The notes beneath the pieces were generated by a model that saw nothing but the letters and a program-made list of their open reading frames with translations, ran no database searches and was not told the origin of the DNA. Both the position numbers and the translations under genes were made by a program. Below are positions 34,673-42,509 of a DNA stretch of 64,000 nucleotides, one piece after another. Position 1 is the stretch's first letter; each line of letters opens with the position of its first letter. The stretch comes from an uncultured Verrucomicrobiota bacterium (GTDB lineage Bacteria > Verrucomicrobiota > Verrucomicrobiia > Limisphaerales > UBA1412), in assembly GCA_944389455.1 (NCBI GenBank), contig CALXMK010000010.1:1-64000 (forward strand). The letters are read 5' to 3'.

Positions 34673-35857
34673 TTAATGGTTTTCTAAAAAGCGTTTTACT
34701 TCCCGAGCAACGACTAGTTCTTCGTTGGTAGGGATTACATAAATTTTTACTTGTGAGTCATCGGTGCTGATTAAAGCTTCAATACCGATGGCCTGATTAT
34801 TCTTAATAGGGTCAATTTTGATTCCGAGATGATCTAGATTCCGGCAGATTTGTTCTCTTAGCCAAGGATTGTTTTCTGCGATTCCTGCAGTGAAGACGAG
34901 TCCATCCAAGCCATTCATTTCCAAATAGTAAGCACCGAGCCAGTGTCGGGCTTGCCAGACGAAAACGTCAATGGCCAATTGAGCATGAGGATTGTTTCCA
35001 AGAGCTTGCGCACGGATATCGCGCATATCGTTGAATCCGCCGGAGAGTCCCTTGAGACCACTCTCCTTACAGAGCTGACGCTCGACCTCATCTGTTGAGA
35101 GATTTTGGCGGCGCATCATAAAGGGAATGGCAAAGGAATCGAGATCTCCTACCCGGTTGTTTTGAGGCAATCCCGCTTGAGGGGTCATTCCTAAACTGTT
35201 GCAGATACCAACACCGTTGAGAATAGCTGTCAGAGAGGAACTTCCACCTAAATGACAGGACACGACTCTAAGGTTAGCTCCCGCGACCGGGGCTGGGGTC
35301 TTGGTTACATAGAGATTGCGAACACGATTGGCTATATCAGGACGAGCCAGGAGTTCAGCGGAGCGTTCGGCCATAAATTTATGGCTGGCTCCATGGAATC
35401 CCCAGCGGCGGACACCTTCTTTGTACCAACTTTCCGGAACTGCATAGCGCATGGCAGCTTCCGGAGCCCATTGATAGAAAGAGGTCTCAAAGAGACCAAT
35501 CATTGGGATTTGGGGCATTTTTTGAGAAAAAATCCTCACTCCGGTAATGTAAGGTGGATTGTGTGCGGGAGCCATTGAGCTATAATCTTCCATGGCTTGA
35601 AGAACTTTTTCGTCCATTCGCACGCATCCTGTTACACCACGGGCTACGACAGGTTTGAATCCGACAGCAGCCAAGTCTTGCTGATTTTGAATAAAACCGC
35701 CTGCTTTGAGTTCATCGAGGCAGGCATCAATGGCCGCAGGATATTCAGTTACTCTTTCAAATCCACCTCGGGTAAGCAGTTTTTCTTCCGTACCCTCAAA
35801 TTCAAAAAGGCGGTATTTCAAAGAGGTTGAGCCCAGATTTGCTACCAGTATTTTCAC
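34673..35857 (-). CDS. Acetate/propionate kinase family protein
   Basis: A 394-residue ASKHA-fold kinase that should convert the acyl phosphate made by PduL into acid plus ATP. KILVANLGSTSLKYRLFEF is the N-terminal signature, with RWGFHGASHKFM, SCHLGGSSSLTAI and the late VFTAGIAENNPWLREQI. It lies between BMC-H genes. It has no obvious encapsulation peptide, so it may act outside the shell, as PduW is thought to. The substrate may be lactyl or propionyl rather than acetyl phosphate. Confidence 0.93.
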   Translation of the reverse strand: MKILVANLGSTSLKYRLFEFEGTEEKLLTRGGFERVTEYPAAIDACLDELKAGGFIQNQQDLAAVGFKPVVARGVTGCVRMDEKVLQAMEDYSSMAPAHNPPYITGVRIFSQKMPQIPMIGLFETSFYQWAPEAAMRYAVPESWYKEGVRRWGFHGASHKFMAERSAELLARPDIANRVRNLYVTKTPAPVAGANLRVVSCHLGGSSSLTAILNGVGICNSLGMTPQAGLPQNNRVGDLDSFAIPFMMRRQNLSTDEVERQLCKESGLKGLSGGFNDMRDIRAQALGNNPHAQLAIDVFVWQARHWLGAYYLEMNGLDGLVFTAGIAENNPWLREQICRNLDHLGIKIDPIKNNQAIGIEALISTDDSQVKIYVIPTNEELVVAREVKRFLENH

Positions 35858-35916
35858 TTGTTGAGTTCCGAGAGGAGTTCTGCGCGGAACGATTCTCGAA
35901 AATAATTTTTAACGTG

Positions 35917-36198
35917 TTATTGGATCCAAGGACCTAAAGCAGAGATACCTTCGTGCGGTCTTGGAAAGACCTGTACGTTGATAACTTCACCGATTTGTGA
36001 GGCTGCTGCTGCTGCTGCATCAGTTGCCGCTTTGACTGCTGCAACATCACCGCGGAAAACGGCAGAAACATAGCCACTGCCAATTTTTTCCCATCCAGTC
36101 AGGATTACATCTGCGGATTTCAAGGCCGCGTCACAGGCTTCTACTAGGGCGCAGAATCCTTTAGTTTCAATCATTCCTACAGCTAATTGTTGTGCCAT
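35917..36198 (-). CDS. BMC-H shell hexamer protein, copy 2 (pore GSG)
   Basis: A 93-residue BMC-domain shell protein. It starts [20 protein letters not shown], and the pore loop is Gly-Ser-Gly at 40-42, followed by [17 protein letters not shown]. It ends [18 protein letters not shown]. It lies 20 bases after copy 3 and 59 before the kinase. Confidence 0.95.
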   Translation of the reverse strand: MAQQLAVGMIETKGFCALVEACDAALKSADVILTGWEKIGSGYVSAVFRGDVAAVKAATDAAAAAASQIGEVINVQVFPRPHEGISALGPWIQ

Positions 36199-36218
36199 AT
36201 TGTATATCTTGTCTAAAG

Positions 36219-36488
36219 TTATTTTACAAAAATGTTCAGCAGATCCTCATGCGGACGCGCAATGACATGTGATCCGATAAGTTCTCCTACTTTGGCTGCG
36301 GCTTTGGCGCCGGCTTCTACGGCTGCCTTAACACTGCCTACGTCTCCTTTGACCAGCACGGTGATCATAGCCCCGCCAATGGCGATGGTTTTAATCAGCG
36401 ATACGCTGGCTGCTTTGGACATTGCGTCGGCGGCTTCTACGCTGCCGACATAGCCTTTGGTTTCCACCATTCCTAACGCTTCACTCAT
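36219..36488 (-). CDS. BMC-H shell hexamer protein, copy 3 (pore GGA)
   Basis: An 89-residue BMC-domain shell protein, the most canonical in length. It has [19 protein letters not shown], the pore loop Gly-Gly-Ala at 38-40, [16 protein letters not shown] and [10 protein letters not shown]. It is the first shell gene of the operon, 77 bases after pduL. Confidence 0.95.
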   Translation of the reverse strand: MSEALGMVETKGYVGSVEAADAMSKAASVSLIKTIAIGGAMITVLVKGDVGSVKAAVEAGAKAAAKVGELIGSHVIARPHEDLLNIFVK

Positions 36489-36565
36489 AATATATATGTA
36501 GTTTTTTCAGGTTATTATAAAAACTGGTCAATTATCTTCCAGATGTTTAAAGGGGGAGTTTCTCT

Positions 36566-37249
36566 CTATTTTTTCTTAATCAATTCGCAGAAGCTTTTGC
36601 AGTTCAGATGGCAGGCATTGGCTTCATCTGTGTCGATATGGACTTCCAGTTTGAAACCTTTTGTAATGCGTACCAGCATATTGTCCAAGGTAAGTCCACA
36701 ATCACCATGAATTTTGAGTTCCATCATATCTCCGTCTTTGACTCCATAGAAAGCTGCATCCTCTTCTCCTAAATGAGCATGGCGCAAAGCACGAATGACT
36801 CCTTCATTCATTTCAAAAAAGCCTGCGGGGCCCATTAGCATACAACCAGGAGTCCCTTTGATATTGCCTGAGAGTCTTGCAGGAATATCAAACCCTAGAG
36901 AGATGGCATCAGTGTAGGCTAGCTCAACTTGATTATGATTGCGGCAGGGGCCCAGAATGCGAAGATTGGATATAACACGGCTACGAGGGCCAATCAGAGT
37001 GACGGTTTCTTTGGCGGCAAATTGTCCCGGTTGATAGAGATTTTTGTGAATGTGAAGTTGATAACCGGGGCCGAAGAGTGCTTCTACAGCTTCTTGAGTT
37101 AAATGACAATGACGTGCGCTTACGTTTACAACAAGAGGATTCGGAGCTTGTGAGGTTTTGGAAAGAGGTTTTCCAAGTTTAGAATAGACGAGCTCGCGAA
37201 CCATATTTTCAATGGTAAGCATGTCTGGTATTTGCCTTACTTCAGTCAT
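36566..37249 (-). CDS. pduL: PduL-type phosphate acyltransferase
   Basis: PduL swaps CoA for phosphate on the acyl-CoA, recycling CoA inside the compartment. The 227 residues carry two PduL domains: VNVSARHCHLTQEAVEALF with zinc-binding His, TLIGPRSRVISNLRILGP, then IRALRHAHLGEEDAAFYGVKDGD and VRITKGFKLEVHIDTDEAN. The N-terminal residues MLTIENMVRELVYSKLG form a helix that may be the targeting peptide. The frame is open to 37333, but a promoter lies inside that extension, so I placed the start at 37249. The ATG at 37222 with a TAAGG site is an alternative. It is the first gene of the operon. Confidence 0.92.
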   Translation of the reverse strand: MTEVRQIPDMLTIENMVRELVYSKLGKPLSKTSQAPNPLVVNVSARHCHLTQEAVEALFGPGYQLHIHKNLYQPGQFAAKETVTLIGPRSRVISNLRILGPCRNHNQVELAYTDAISLGFDIPARLSGNIKGTPGCMLMGPAGFFEMNEGVIRALRHAHLGEEDAAFYGVKDGDMMELKIHGDCGLTLDNMLVRITKGFKLEVHIDTDEANACHLNCKSFCELIKKK

Positions 37250-37261
37250 AACGACAGAACA

Positions 37262-37290
37262 AGTATTGCAGATAAATAATGAATCGTCAA
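37262..37290 (-). promoter_or_regulatory. Sigma-70-type promoter of the microcompartment operon
   Basis: Read on the minus strand, TTGACG (37290-37285), a 17-base spacer and AATACT (37267-37262). Transcription would start about six bases before the ATG at 37249. Confidence 0.6.
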
Positions 37291-37307
37291 CTTTATTGTT
37301 GTTTTTC

Positions 37308-37336
37308 TTGCAAAAACATTCAAAAACTTCCATAAT
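37308..37336 (+). promoter_or_regulatory. Sigma-70-type promoter of the DeoR-family gene, with a direct repeat
   Basis: TTGCAA (37308-37313), a 17-base spacer and CATAAT (37331-37336). Expected transcription start is at or next to the GTG at 37344, so the mRNA may be leaderless. CAAAAAC occurs at 37311-37317 and 37321-37327, one helical turn apart, overlapping the -35 and spacer. This is a candidate repressor site. Confidence 0.6.
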
Positions 37337-37343
37337 TTCAGGC

Positions 37344-38123
37344 GTGCAAGCTGAAGAAAGGCGAAGTAAGATTGTTAATTATTTGCGTGATAATGAGTTT
37401 TGTTCTCTTGAAGAATTATCACGTATGCTTAATGTATCTGTTTCTACCGTGCGCAGAGATGTCAATTGTCTGAGTTTAGAGGGGTATTTGCGTCGGACTC
37501 ATGGAGGAGCTCAGATGATTTTGAACCAGCCGGCTAATATGTTAGCTGTTGTGGATTTGCCAAATAACGCTGTTCATTCGGATACCAAGATGGCGATAGC
37601 TCGTTATTGTGCATCTCTTATCCTTCCAGGACAAACAATTATTATGGATGCTGGCTCTACTGTATACTATGTAGCACAGCAGCTGGTCAGCAAGCATCCG
37701 ATTGTGGTGACCAATTCTTTACCGATTTCCAATTTATATTCGGGTTATAGCCAGGTGGAGACTCATGTGGTGGGAGGAGTTATTTATCCAAGACTGGGAG
37801 TGCTGACCGGACCTAAGGCCGAAGAGGGATTTGCAAGTATTCATGCGGATGTCGCGATTATGGGGGCGGCGGGTTTGACTTTGAACGAAGGGCTTACCAA
37901 TACGCATGCTCTTTTGATCGATATGCAGTTAACGATGATTCGTTCGGCGCGGAAAGTGTTTTTTTGCATGGATTCTACTAAACTGGGAAATTCGTCACTT
38001 TTTTATCTTTGCAAGACGGATAAGATTCAGAATCTGATAACAGATGAAAGAGCAGATCCCACAATGGTAGAGGCATTAAGAGAAAAGGGTGTGAATGTTT
38101 ATTTGGCACCGATTTCTCATTAA
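37344..38123 (+). CDS. DeoR-family transcriptional regulator of the microcompartment operon
   Basis: A 259-residue sugar-phosphate-responsive regulator. The N-terminal helix-turn-helix is QAEERRSKIVNYLRDNE, SLEELSRMLNVSVSTVRRDV and RTHGGAQM. The C-terminal DeoR sensor domain has KMAIARYCASLILPGQTI, MDAGSTVYYVAQQL and the IMGAAGLTLNEGLTN motif. I chose GTG at 37344, since it gives the family's usual xxAEERRxKI start and length. An upstream frame would overlap pduL and its promoter. It is transcribed divergently from the operon, 94 bases from pduL. I infer repression relieved by a fuculose- or rhamnulose-phosphate intermediate. Confidence 0.92.
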   Translation: MQAEERRSKIVNYLRDNEFCSLEELSRMLNVSVSTVRRDVNCLSLEGYLRRTHGGAQMILNQPANMLAVVDLPNNAVHSDTKMAIARYCASLILPGQTIIMDAGSTVYYVAQQLVSKHPIVVTNSLPISNLYSGYSQVETHVVGGVIYPRLGVLTGPKAEEGFASIHADVAIMGAAGLTLNEGLTNTHALLIDMQLTMIRSARKVFFCMDSTKLGNSSLFYLCKTDKIQNLITDERADPTMVEALREKGVNVYLAPISH

Positions 38124-38158
38124 AACAAGGGGTATGGAGGAAGAAGAAATTTAATAAA

Positions 38159-39826
38159 ATGAAAACAGATTTACCACTCTGGGATTGGCTGATTGTGACG
38201 GCATCCAATTCTATTCAGGCACAGTCTTATAAAGAGCTTTTATCTCGCCGAGAAGGAGGATCCCTTTTAAATTCATTCCGACATTGGAAAGTTATATCTG
38301 ACCCTGAAGGCAAGAGGATAGGAAGTGGAGGAAGTACTGTTTTTTGTTTGATGGATATTTTATCCTCTGCGGTGATGGAGAGGAAAGAAAATGCTTTATC
38401 TTGGAATTGTTTGGAAGAAATTGCATCTTCTTTGCGTGTCATGATTCTTCATGCGGGAGGTGATTCGCGAAGATTGCCAGCTTATGCTCCTTGTGGAAAG
38501 TTATTTGTACCAATTCCGAGTCTTAATGGAAAGAAAAAGGAAGGGGAAACTTTATTTGATCAATTGGTGATGGATTTATTGCGGATTCCTTCTCCAAAGT
38601 CGGAAAGGGGGCAATTTATAGTAGTCTCAGCAGATGCTCTTTTGAGGTGCGATTTTAATAGAGCGAATTTTGATTTTCCCGGAATGACGGCTGTCGCCTC
38701 AGCAGAACCTATTGCCCAATGTACACGGCATGGGGTTTTTTGTGTCGAGGCAGATCAAAAAGTGGGTTTTTATTTGCAAAAGCCATCTATCGAAAAGATG
38801 CGGAGTGTCGGAGCAATTTTACCGGAGAAATACCAAGATGGAGAGAGAGCTTTGCTGGATGTGGGATTGATGAGTTTTGATGGGAATTTTGCTTGCCGAT
38901 TATTGGAAACATTCGGAGTGGAGATTTGTGATGGCTCTAATCAGCTCCAGTGGGAGAATGCTATTCATCAGAGAGTAATGGAGCTGGGAGTAGATTTTTA
39001 TCGGGAAATCTGTTGTACTCTAGGAGAAAAAGGTTGTTTTGAGGATTATTTGGCAGCAGTTCGTGCCAGTGGTTCCTCTTGGTCTGAGGCGGAGTTGAAG
39101 CGTTTTTACTCAGGTCTCAGTTCTCAGCCTCTCTATTGCTGCCGTATCGATGGCTGTGAGTTTTTGCACTTTGGAACGACTCATCAGCTTTGTTCCAGCG
39201 CGGCGCTTTTGAGTGGAGTTAATCAGAGACAATTTTGTCTCAATTCATTTATCTCTCCTAAAGGAATATTAAGAGGAGATGATTATTGGTTAGATGGATG
39301 TAAAGTGGAGGGAACACTTTTTTTGGAGGGTGAGAATGTATTGACTGGAGTAATAATAGAGCCTGGTCAGATTTTATCACTGCCTCGTGGAGGGTGTTTG
39401 GATATTATTCCCGGGCGATTGTTTAATTCAGACGGAGAAAGGAAGAGCTGTTTTTTTATTCGGCCTTATGGATTTTCCGATGCATTCAAGGAGAGTATTG
39501 CTCAGGGGGGTACTTTTTGTGGAGTTCCTTTGCGTGAGTGGCTTGAATTGAGCAGAATTCCTGCTAATTGGATTTGGGATCAATTTCAGGAGGAACGACA
39601 GTGTACACTGTGGAATGCGCGTCTGTTTCCTGCTTGTGAGAGTGAAAGTGAGTATTGGAAGTGGCTTTGGTATTTTACACCCGGACAGAGGATAAAAGGA
39701 GATGAATTAAAGCGTTTTGAGAAGACAAAGCGTTTTAATTGTGCGGAGATTGCTCTTCTAACAGATTTGAGGAAATATCACAGTTGGAGAATTGAACTTA
39801 ATTTTAATAGAAGTGATTTGGAGTGA
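38159..39826 (+). CDS. Fucose-1-phosphate guanylyltransferase-domain protein (L-fucokinase PF07959 family, without kinase domain)
   Basis: A 555-residue nucleotidyltransferase-like protein. GSGGST (55-60), MILHAGGDSRRLPAYAP (95-111) and GKLFVPIP match the pyrophosphorylase half of the bifunctional fucokinase/GDP-fucose pyrophosphorylase FKP of Bacteroides and of eukaryotic FPGT. The C-terminal part has the parallel beta helix region (SFISPKGILRGDDYWLDGC) and TLWNARLFP. FKP is about 950 residues; the GHMP kinase half is absent and the next gene is unrelated, so this is a stand-alone domain. It lies 35 bases after the DeoR gene. It would link GTP and fucose-1-phosphate to GDP-fucose, if active. 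Confidence 0.82.
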   Translation: MKTDLPLWDWLIVTASNSIQAQSYKELLSRREGGSLLNSFRHWKVISDPEGKRIGSGGSTVFCLMDILSSAVMERKENALSWNCLEEIASSLRVMILHAGGDSRRLPAYAPCGKLFVPIPSLNGKKKEGETLFDQLVMDLLRIPSPKSERGQFIVVSADALLRCDFNRANFDFPGMTAVASAEPIAQCTRHGVFCVEADQKVGFYLQKPSIEKMRSVGAILPEKYQDGERALLDVGLMSFDGNFACRLLETFGVEICDGSNQLQWENAIHQRVMELGVDFYREICCTLGEKGCFEDYLAAVRASGSSWSEAELKRFYSGLSSQPLYCCRIDGCEFLHFGTTHQLCSSAALLSGVNQRQFCLNSFISPKGILRGDDYWLDGCKVEGTLFLEGENVLTGVIIEPGQILSLPRGGCLDIIPGRLFNSDGERKSCFFIRPYGFSDAFKESIAQGGTFCGVPLREWLELSRIPANWIWDQFQEERQCTLWNARLFPACESESEYWKWLWYFTPGQRIKGDELKRFEKTKRFNCAEIALLTDLRKYHSWRIELNFNRSDLE

Positions 39827-40470
39827 GTGAATTGTGGAATAGTGTTGTGGTTTATGATCTGGAAACGACAGGAATGTCTTCTGAAACAGATCGGATTATT
39901 CAAATTGCGGCAGTTCGTATGAGGAGTGATGAGATTTGCAAGGATGATTTTTTCTTTAGCTATGTTAATCCAGAGAGATTTATTCCGGCTTGGATTACGG
40001 AATACACAGGTATTTCACAGGAGCATACTCGTTATGCGCCTGTGATAGAGATGATTCTGCCTCAGTTTTCTTCCTGGGTGGGGGATTCCATACTCGCAGC
40101 GCATAATGGGAACCGTTTTGATATTAAGTTTCTCCACGCTTCTTGTGATCGTGGAGGATTTGAGCGAAGAGAAATACAATATTTTGATACGATTAATCTT
40201 TCTTGGCAGGTATGGGGAAGACGTTTTATCAGCCATAGTTTGGATGCTGTCATGGAGCGTTTAGGAGTGAGTATTGGAGATATGCGCCGACATGATGCCA
40301 GAGGAGATACTTTTTATCTGGCGGAATGTATCCAGCGGATGATAGCAATGTATAAAAAGCAGTGGGGAAAATTCCCGGAGATTAAACTGAAAAAGGGGTA
40401 TTTGCCTCGGATTTTTGGCAGTGGATCTGTCATCAAAGATGAGTGTCAGCTGCTATTGATAGAACCATGA
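39823..40470 (+). CDS. DEDD-family 3'-5' exonuclease (DnaQ-like)
   Basis: A 215-residue exonuclease-domain protein. The ExoI motif is VVYDLETTGMSS (Asp and Glu), followed by EYTGISQE, ExoII in ILAAHNGNRFDIKFL and ExoIII in HDARGDTFYLAE with the His of the DEDDh type. It starts with GTG overlapping the stop of the preceding gene by 4 bases (GTGA) and its own stop overlaps the next start by ATGA, so the three genes are translationally coupled. Role unclear: proofreading-like or RNA processing. Confidence 0.88.
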   Translation: MSELWNSVVVYDLETTGMSSETDRIIQIAAVRMRSDEICKDDFFFSYVNPERFIPAWITEYTGISQEHTRYAPVIEMILPQFSSWVGDSILAAHNGNRFDIKFLHASCDRGGFERREIQYFDTINLSWQVWGRRFISHSLDAVMERLGVSIGDMRRHDARGDTFYLAECIQRMIAMYKKQWGKFPEIKLKKGYLPRIFGSGSVIKDECQLLLIEP

Positions 40471-41135
40471 ACAATTCTTTAAAAGAGATTAGAAAATCGA
40501 GAGGATGGACTCTGAAAAAGCTTTCGGAGCGGTCTGGAGTTCCTCTTTCGACTATTGGGAATTTTGAGAATGGAAAAGTAGGCGTTAGCTTGCCGGTGTT
40601 GAAAAAATTGGCTTTTGCTCTCGAAGTAAGTTTAGATAGATTGCTGGCATACCATGAAGGAAGTAGGGAATGGATAATGAGAAAAAATTCAGATTTAGCT
40701 TTAGGAGACGGATGGCAAACGGATGGAATGAGGCGCTGGCAAAAAATACCTGTTGTTTCGTGGGCTCGTGCGGGCAGAGCCGTAGATTATAATGATTTGC
40801 GCAGTCAAATTGATGAGTCGTTGATGATACCAGATTGCCGTGATGAGAATGCTTTTGCTTTGATTATAGAAGGGGACAGTATGGAACCGGATTTCCATGA
40901 TGGGGATAGAGTAATTCTTTCACCGAATCGGGAATTGAGATCTGGAGATTTCGCGGCAGCACGTTTTGCGGATGGATGTGGTGTGGTTTTTAAACGATTC
41001 CGTCGTTCTGGAATTGATGGAAGTAAGGTGATCTTGGAAAGTCTGAATCCGATTTATTCTCCTATTGAAAAAGTGATTACGGATTTTCTTTTTATTTACC
41101 CAGCAATTAGTCAATATCGTTTTTTACGTCGATAA
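40467..41135 (+). CDS. XRE helix-turn-helix / S24 peptidase repressor-like protein
   Basis: A 222-residue LexA/CI-like protein. The N-terminal HTH is LKEIRKSRGWTLKKLSERSG and VPLSTIGNFENGK. The S24 domain has the self-cleavage Ala-Gly in SWARAGRAVD, the Ser nucleophile in IEGDSMEPDFHDGDRVIL and the Lys in GVVFKRFRR. It is likely an autocleaving repressor induced by DNA damage (RecA), by analogy with LexA and phage repressors. The start at 40467 overlaps the exonuclease stop by ATGA. No phage genes are near, so it is not an obvious prophage remnant. Confidence 0.9.
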   Translation: MNNSLKEIRKSRGWTLKKLSERSGVPLSTIGNFENGKVGVSLPVLKKLAFALEVSLDRLLAYHEGSREWIMRKNSDLALGDGWQTDGMRRWQKIPVVSWARAGRAVDYNDLRSQIDESLMIPDCRDENAFALIIEGDSMEPDFHDGDRVILSPNRELRSGDFAAARFADGCGVVFKRFRRSGIDGSKVILESLNPIYSPIEKVITDFLFIYPAISQYRFLRR

Positions 41136-41277
41136 ATTTTCGTCCGATGTGTATTGGAGTTTGAAAAACTTTCTTAAAAGAGTTGCATAATTTTTGAGGG
41201 TAAGTAACCTTGATTTATTGAGTCCGCTTTGCTGTGGAACCTCCAGGCAGAAAGGATTTGATAAGGAAAATATATTT

Positions 41278-41604
41278 ATGGCAGAAGGAATTGTAGATTT
41301 AACGAGTGCAACTTTTGATCAGACAGTGGCCAACGGTGTAGTGATGGTTGATTTCTGGGCACCGTGGTGCGGGCCTTGTAAACAGCTGGCTCCTATCTTG
41401 GTCAAGGTAGCGGCGGCTGTTCAAGGCAAAGCCGTGATTGCCAAGGTAAATGTGGATGAATTCCAGGATTTGGCCGTCAAATTCCAAGTTACCAGTATCC
41501 CGACGATGCTTATCTTCAAGAATGGCACTATTGTCAAACAGCTCATGGGGCTGAAATCTGATAAGGTCATTGTTGATGCAATCGAAGAGGTTATCAATCA
41601 ATAA
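41278..41604 (+). CDS. trxA: Thioredoxin
   Basis: A 108-residue cytoplasmic dithiol protein that reduces disulfides. The active site WAPWCGPCKQLAP, the FQVTSIPTMLIFKNG cis-Pro segment and the full fold are present. The start at 41278 is favoured by AAGGA about 11 bases upstream and by the family length; an earlier in-frame codon would add 28 unrelated residues. It is monocistronic, with a terminator right after the stop. Confidence 0.96.
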   Translation: MAEGIVDLTSATFDQTVANGVVMVDFWAPWCGPCKQLAPILVKVAAAVQGKAVIAKVNVDEFQDLAVKFQVTSIPTMLIFKNGTIVKQLMGLKSDKVIVDAIEEVINQ

Positions 41605-41610
41605 TTCATA

Positions 41611-41641
41611 AGAGGGCAGGGAAATCTGCCCTCTGTTTTTT
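41611..41641 (+). terminator. Intrinsic terminator of trxA
   Basis: A 9-bp stem AGAGGGCAG (41611-41619) / CTGCCCTCT (41626-41634) with a 6-base loop, then GTTTTTTTA. It ends just before the next start codon at 41643. Confidence 0.92.
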
Positions 41642-41642
41642 T

Positions 41643-42407
41643 ATGCGGCACGGTACTTGTATTTCAGTGGAGAAGACGGTCTGGCTGCTGGTAATAGTTA
41701 TCCTAGGAGGATGGCTTTTCACTTCTTCTGGTTGGGCAGCTGATAAGAAAGAGATGATAGAATTTACAGAAGGGTTACTGGAGGCGGAGGTTCCTTCAGA
41801 TCATCTGACCAGTCCCTATATGCTGAATCTGTTAATGGTTGAGGCCAGAGATGATATGCTAGATGTTCCCAATGAAAATACAATCATCTATTTAAAGGGA
41901 AGTTATGAGATCAAAAAGTATAAATTTAAGGATTTGATTCCAAGGGTTGAAATAGATAATTTCTACCGAGTTTCTCTTAAAGAAAATGTTCAGAAGAACT
42001 TGCCTATTGATTTGGCAGGATTGGGACCATTCTATTTAGCGGAAAAGAAGGATAAATATTATTTACTGACGCCGAAAAATTTTGCGAAAATCTTCGGAGG
42101 AATACGGAGTGAGGAGGAGGCTCTTAATTATCTAGCCAGTTATGAGAATTTGTTTGTCAGTCCTGTTGTTTATGTAGCGACTCCTGAAACAGAGCGAAGT
42201 TTAAAGAAGATAGAGCGCAAACCTCCACGTCTCAGTCAGGCAGTTAAAACAGCGGAAGGATTTGATGTTGTTATGGTTATCTATGCGGTCATAAGAGTGG
42301 ATGGATTTTTTGAGAAGAAAGTCTCTCTTACTCCAGAGGGAGTAGTTACGCCTTCTGAGGAGAAACCGCGTATGATTTTGAAGTTTGGAGAAGGAATTAC
42401 CTATTGA
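41643..42407 (+). CDS. Exported protein of unknown function
   Basis: A 254-residue protein I do not recognise. Residues 11-32 are a hydrophobic signal sequence (VWLLVIVILGGWLF, cleavage near GWA-AD). The mature part is a mixed alpha/beta, Lys/Glu-rich protein with a LAGLGPFYLAEKKDKYYLL stretch, no Cys and no repeats. It follows the trxA terminator directly and has no recognisable promoter or partner. The next gene starts about 100 bases downstream. Signal and codon use support a real gene. Confidence 0.6.
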   Translation: MRHGTCISVEKTVWLLVIVILGGWLFTSSGWAADKKEMIEFTEGLLEAEVPSDHLTSPYMLNLLMVEARDDMLDVPNENTIIYLKGSYEIKKYKFKDLIPRVEIDNFYRVSLKENVQKNLPIDLAGLGPFYLAEKKDKYYLLTPKNFAKIFGGIRSEEEALNYLASYENLFVSPVVYVATPETERSLKKIERKPPRLSQAVKTAEGFDVVMVIYAVIRVDGFFEKKVSLTPEGVVTPSEEKPRMILKFGEGITY

Positions 42408-42509
42408 TTTTAAAGAAAACTTTGTTTTACAGAAAGAAGCTACTCTTCGGGGTTTTATGCGAAAGTGTGCGTAATTTGATTGAGGGATAGTAACAGAAAG
42501 GTTAAGTAG

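Noticed and set aside
36566..37333. Longer pduL reading frame starting at 37333
   Set aside because: The extra 28 residues are Cys/Asn-rich without family match and would cover the promoter on that strand and overlap the regulator's upstream region.
37212..37343. Longer DeoR-family reading frame starting at 37212
   Set aside because: The extra 44 residues do not resemble the DeoR N-terminus and lie antisense to pduL. The GTG at 37344 gives the family start and length.
40467..41135. Prophage remnant suggested by the S24 repressor
   Set aside because: No integrase, structural or replication phage gene and no att-like repeat is seen nearby; the gene is coupled to bacterial genes.
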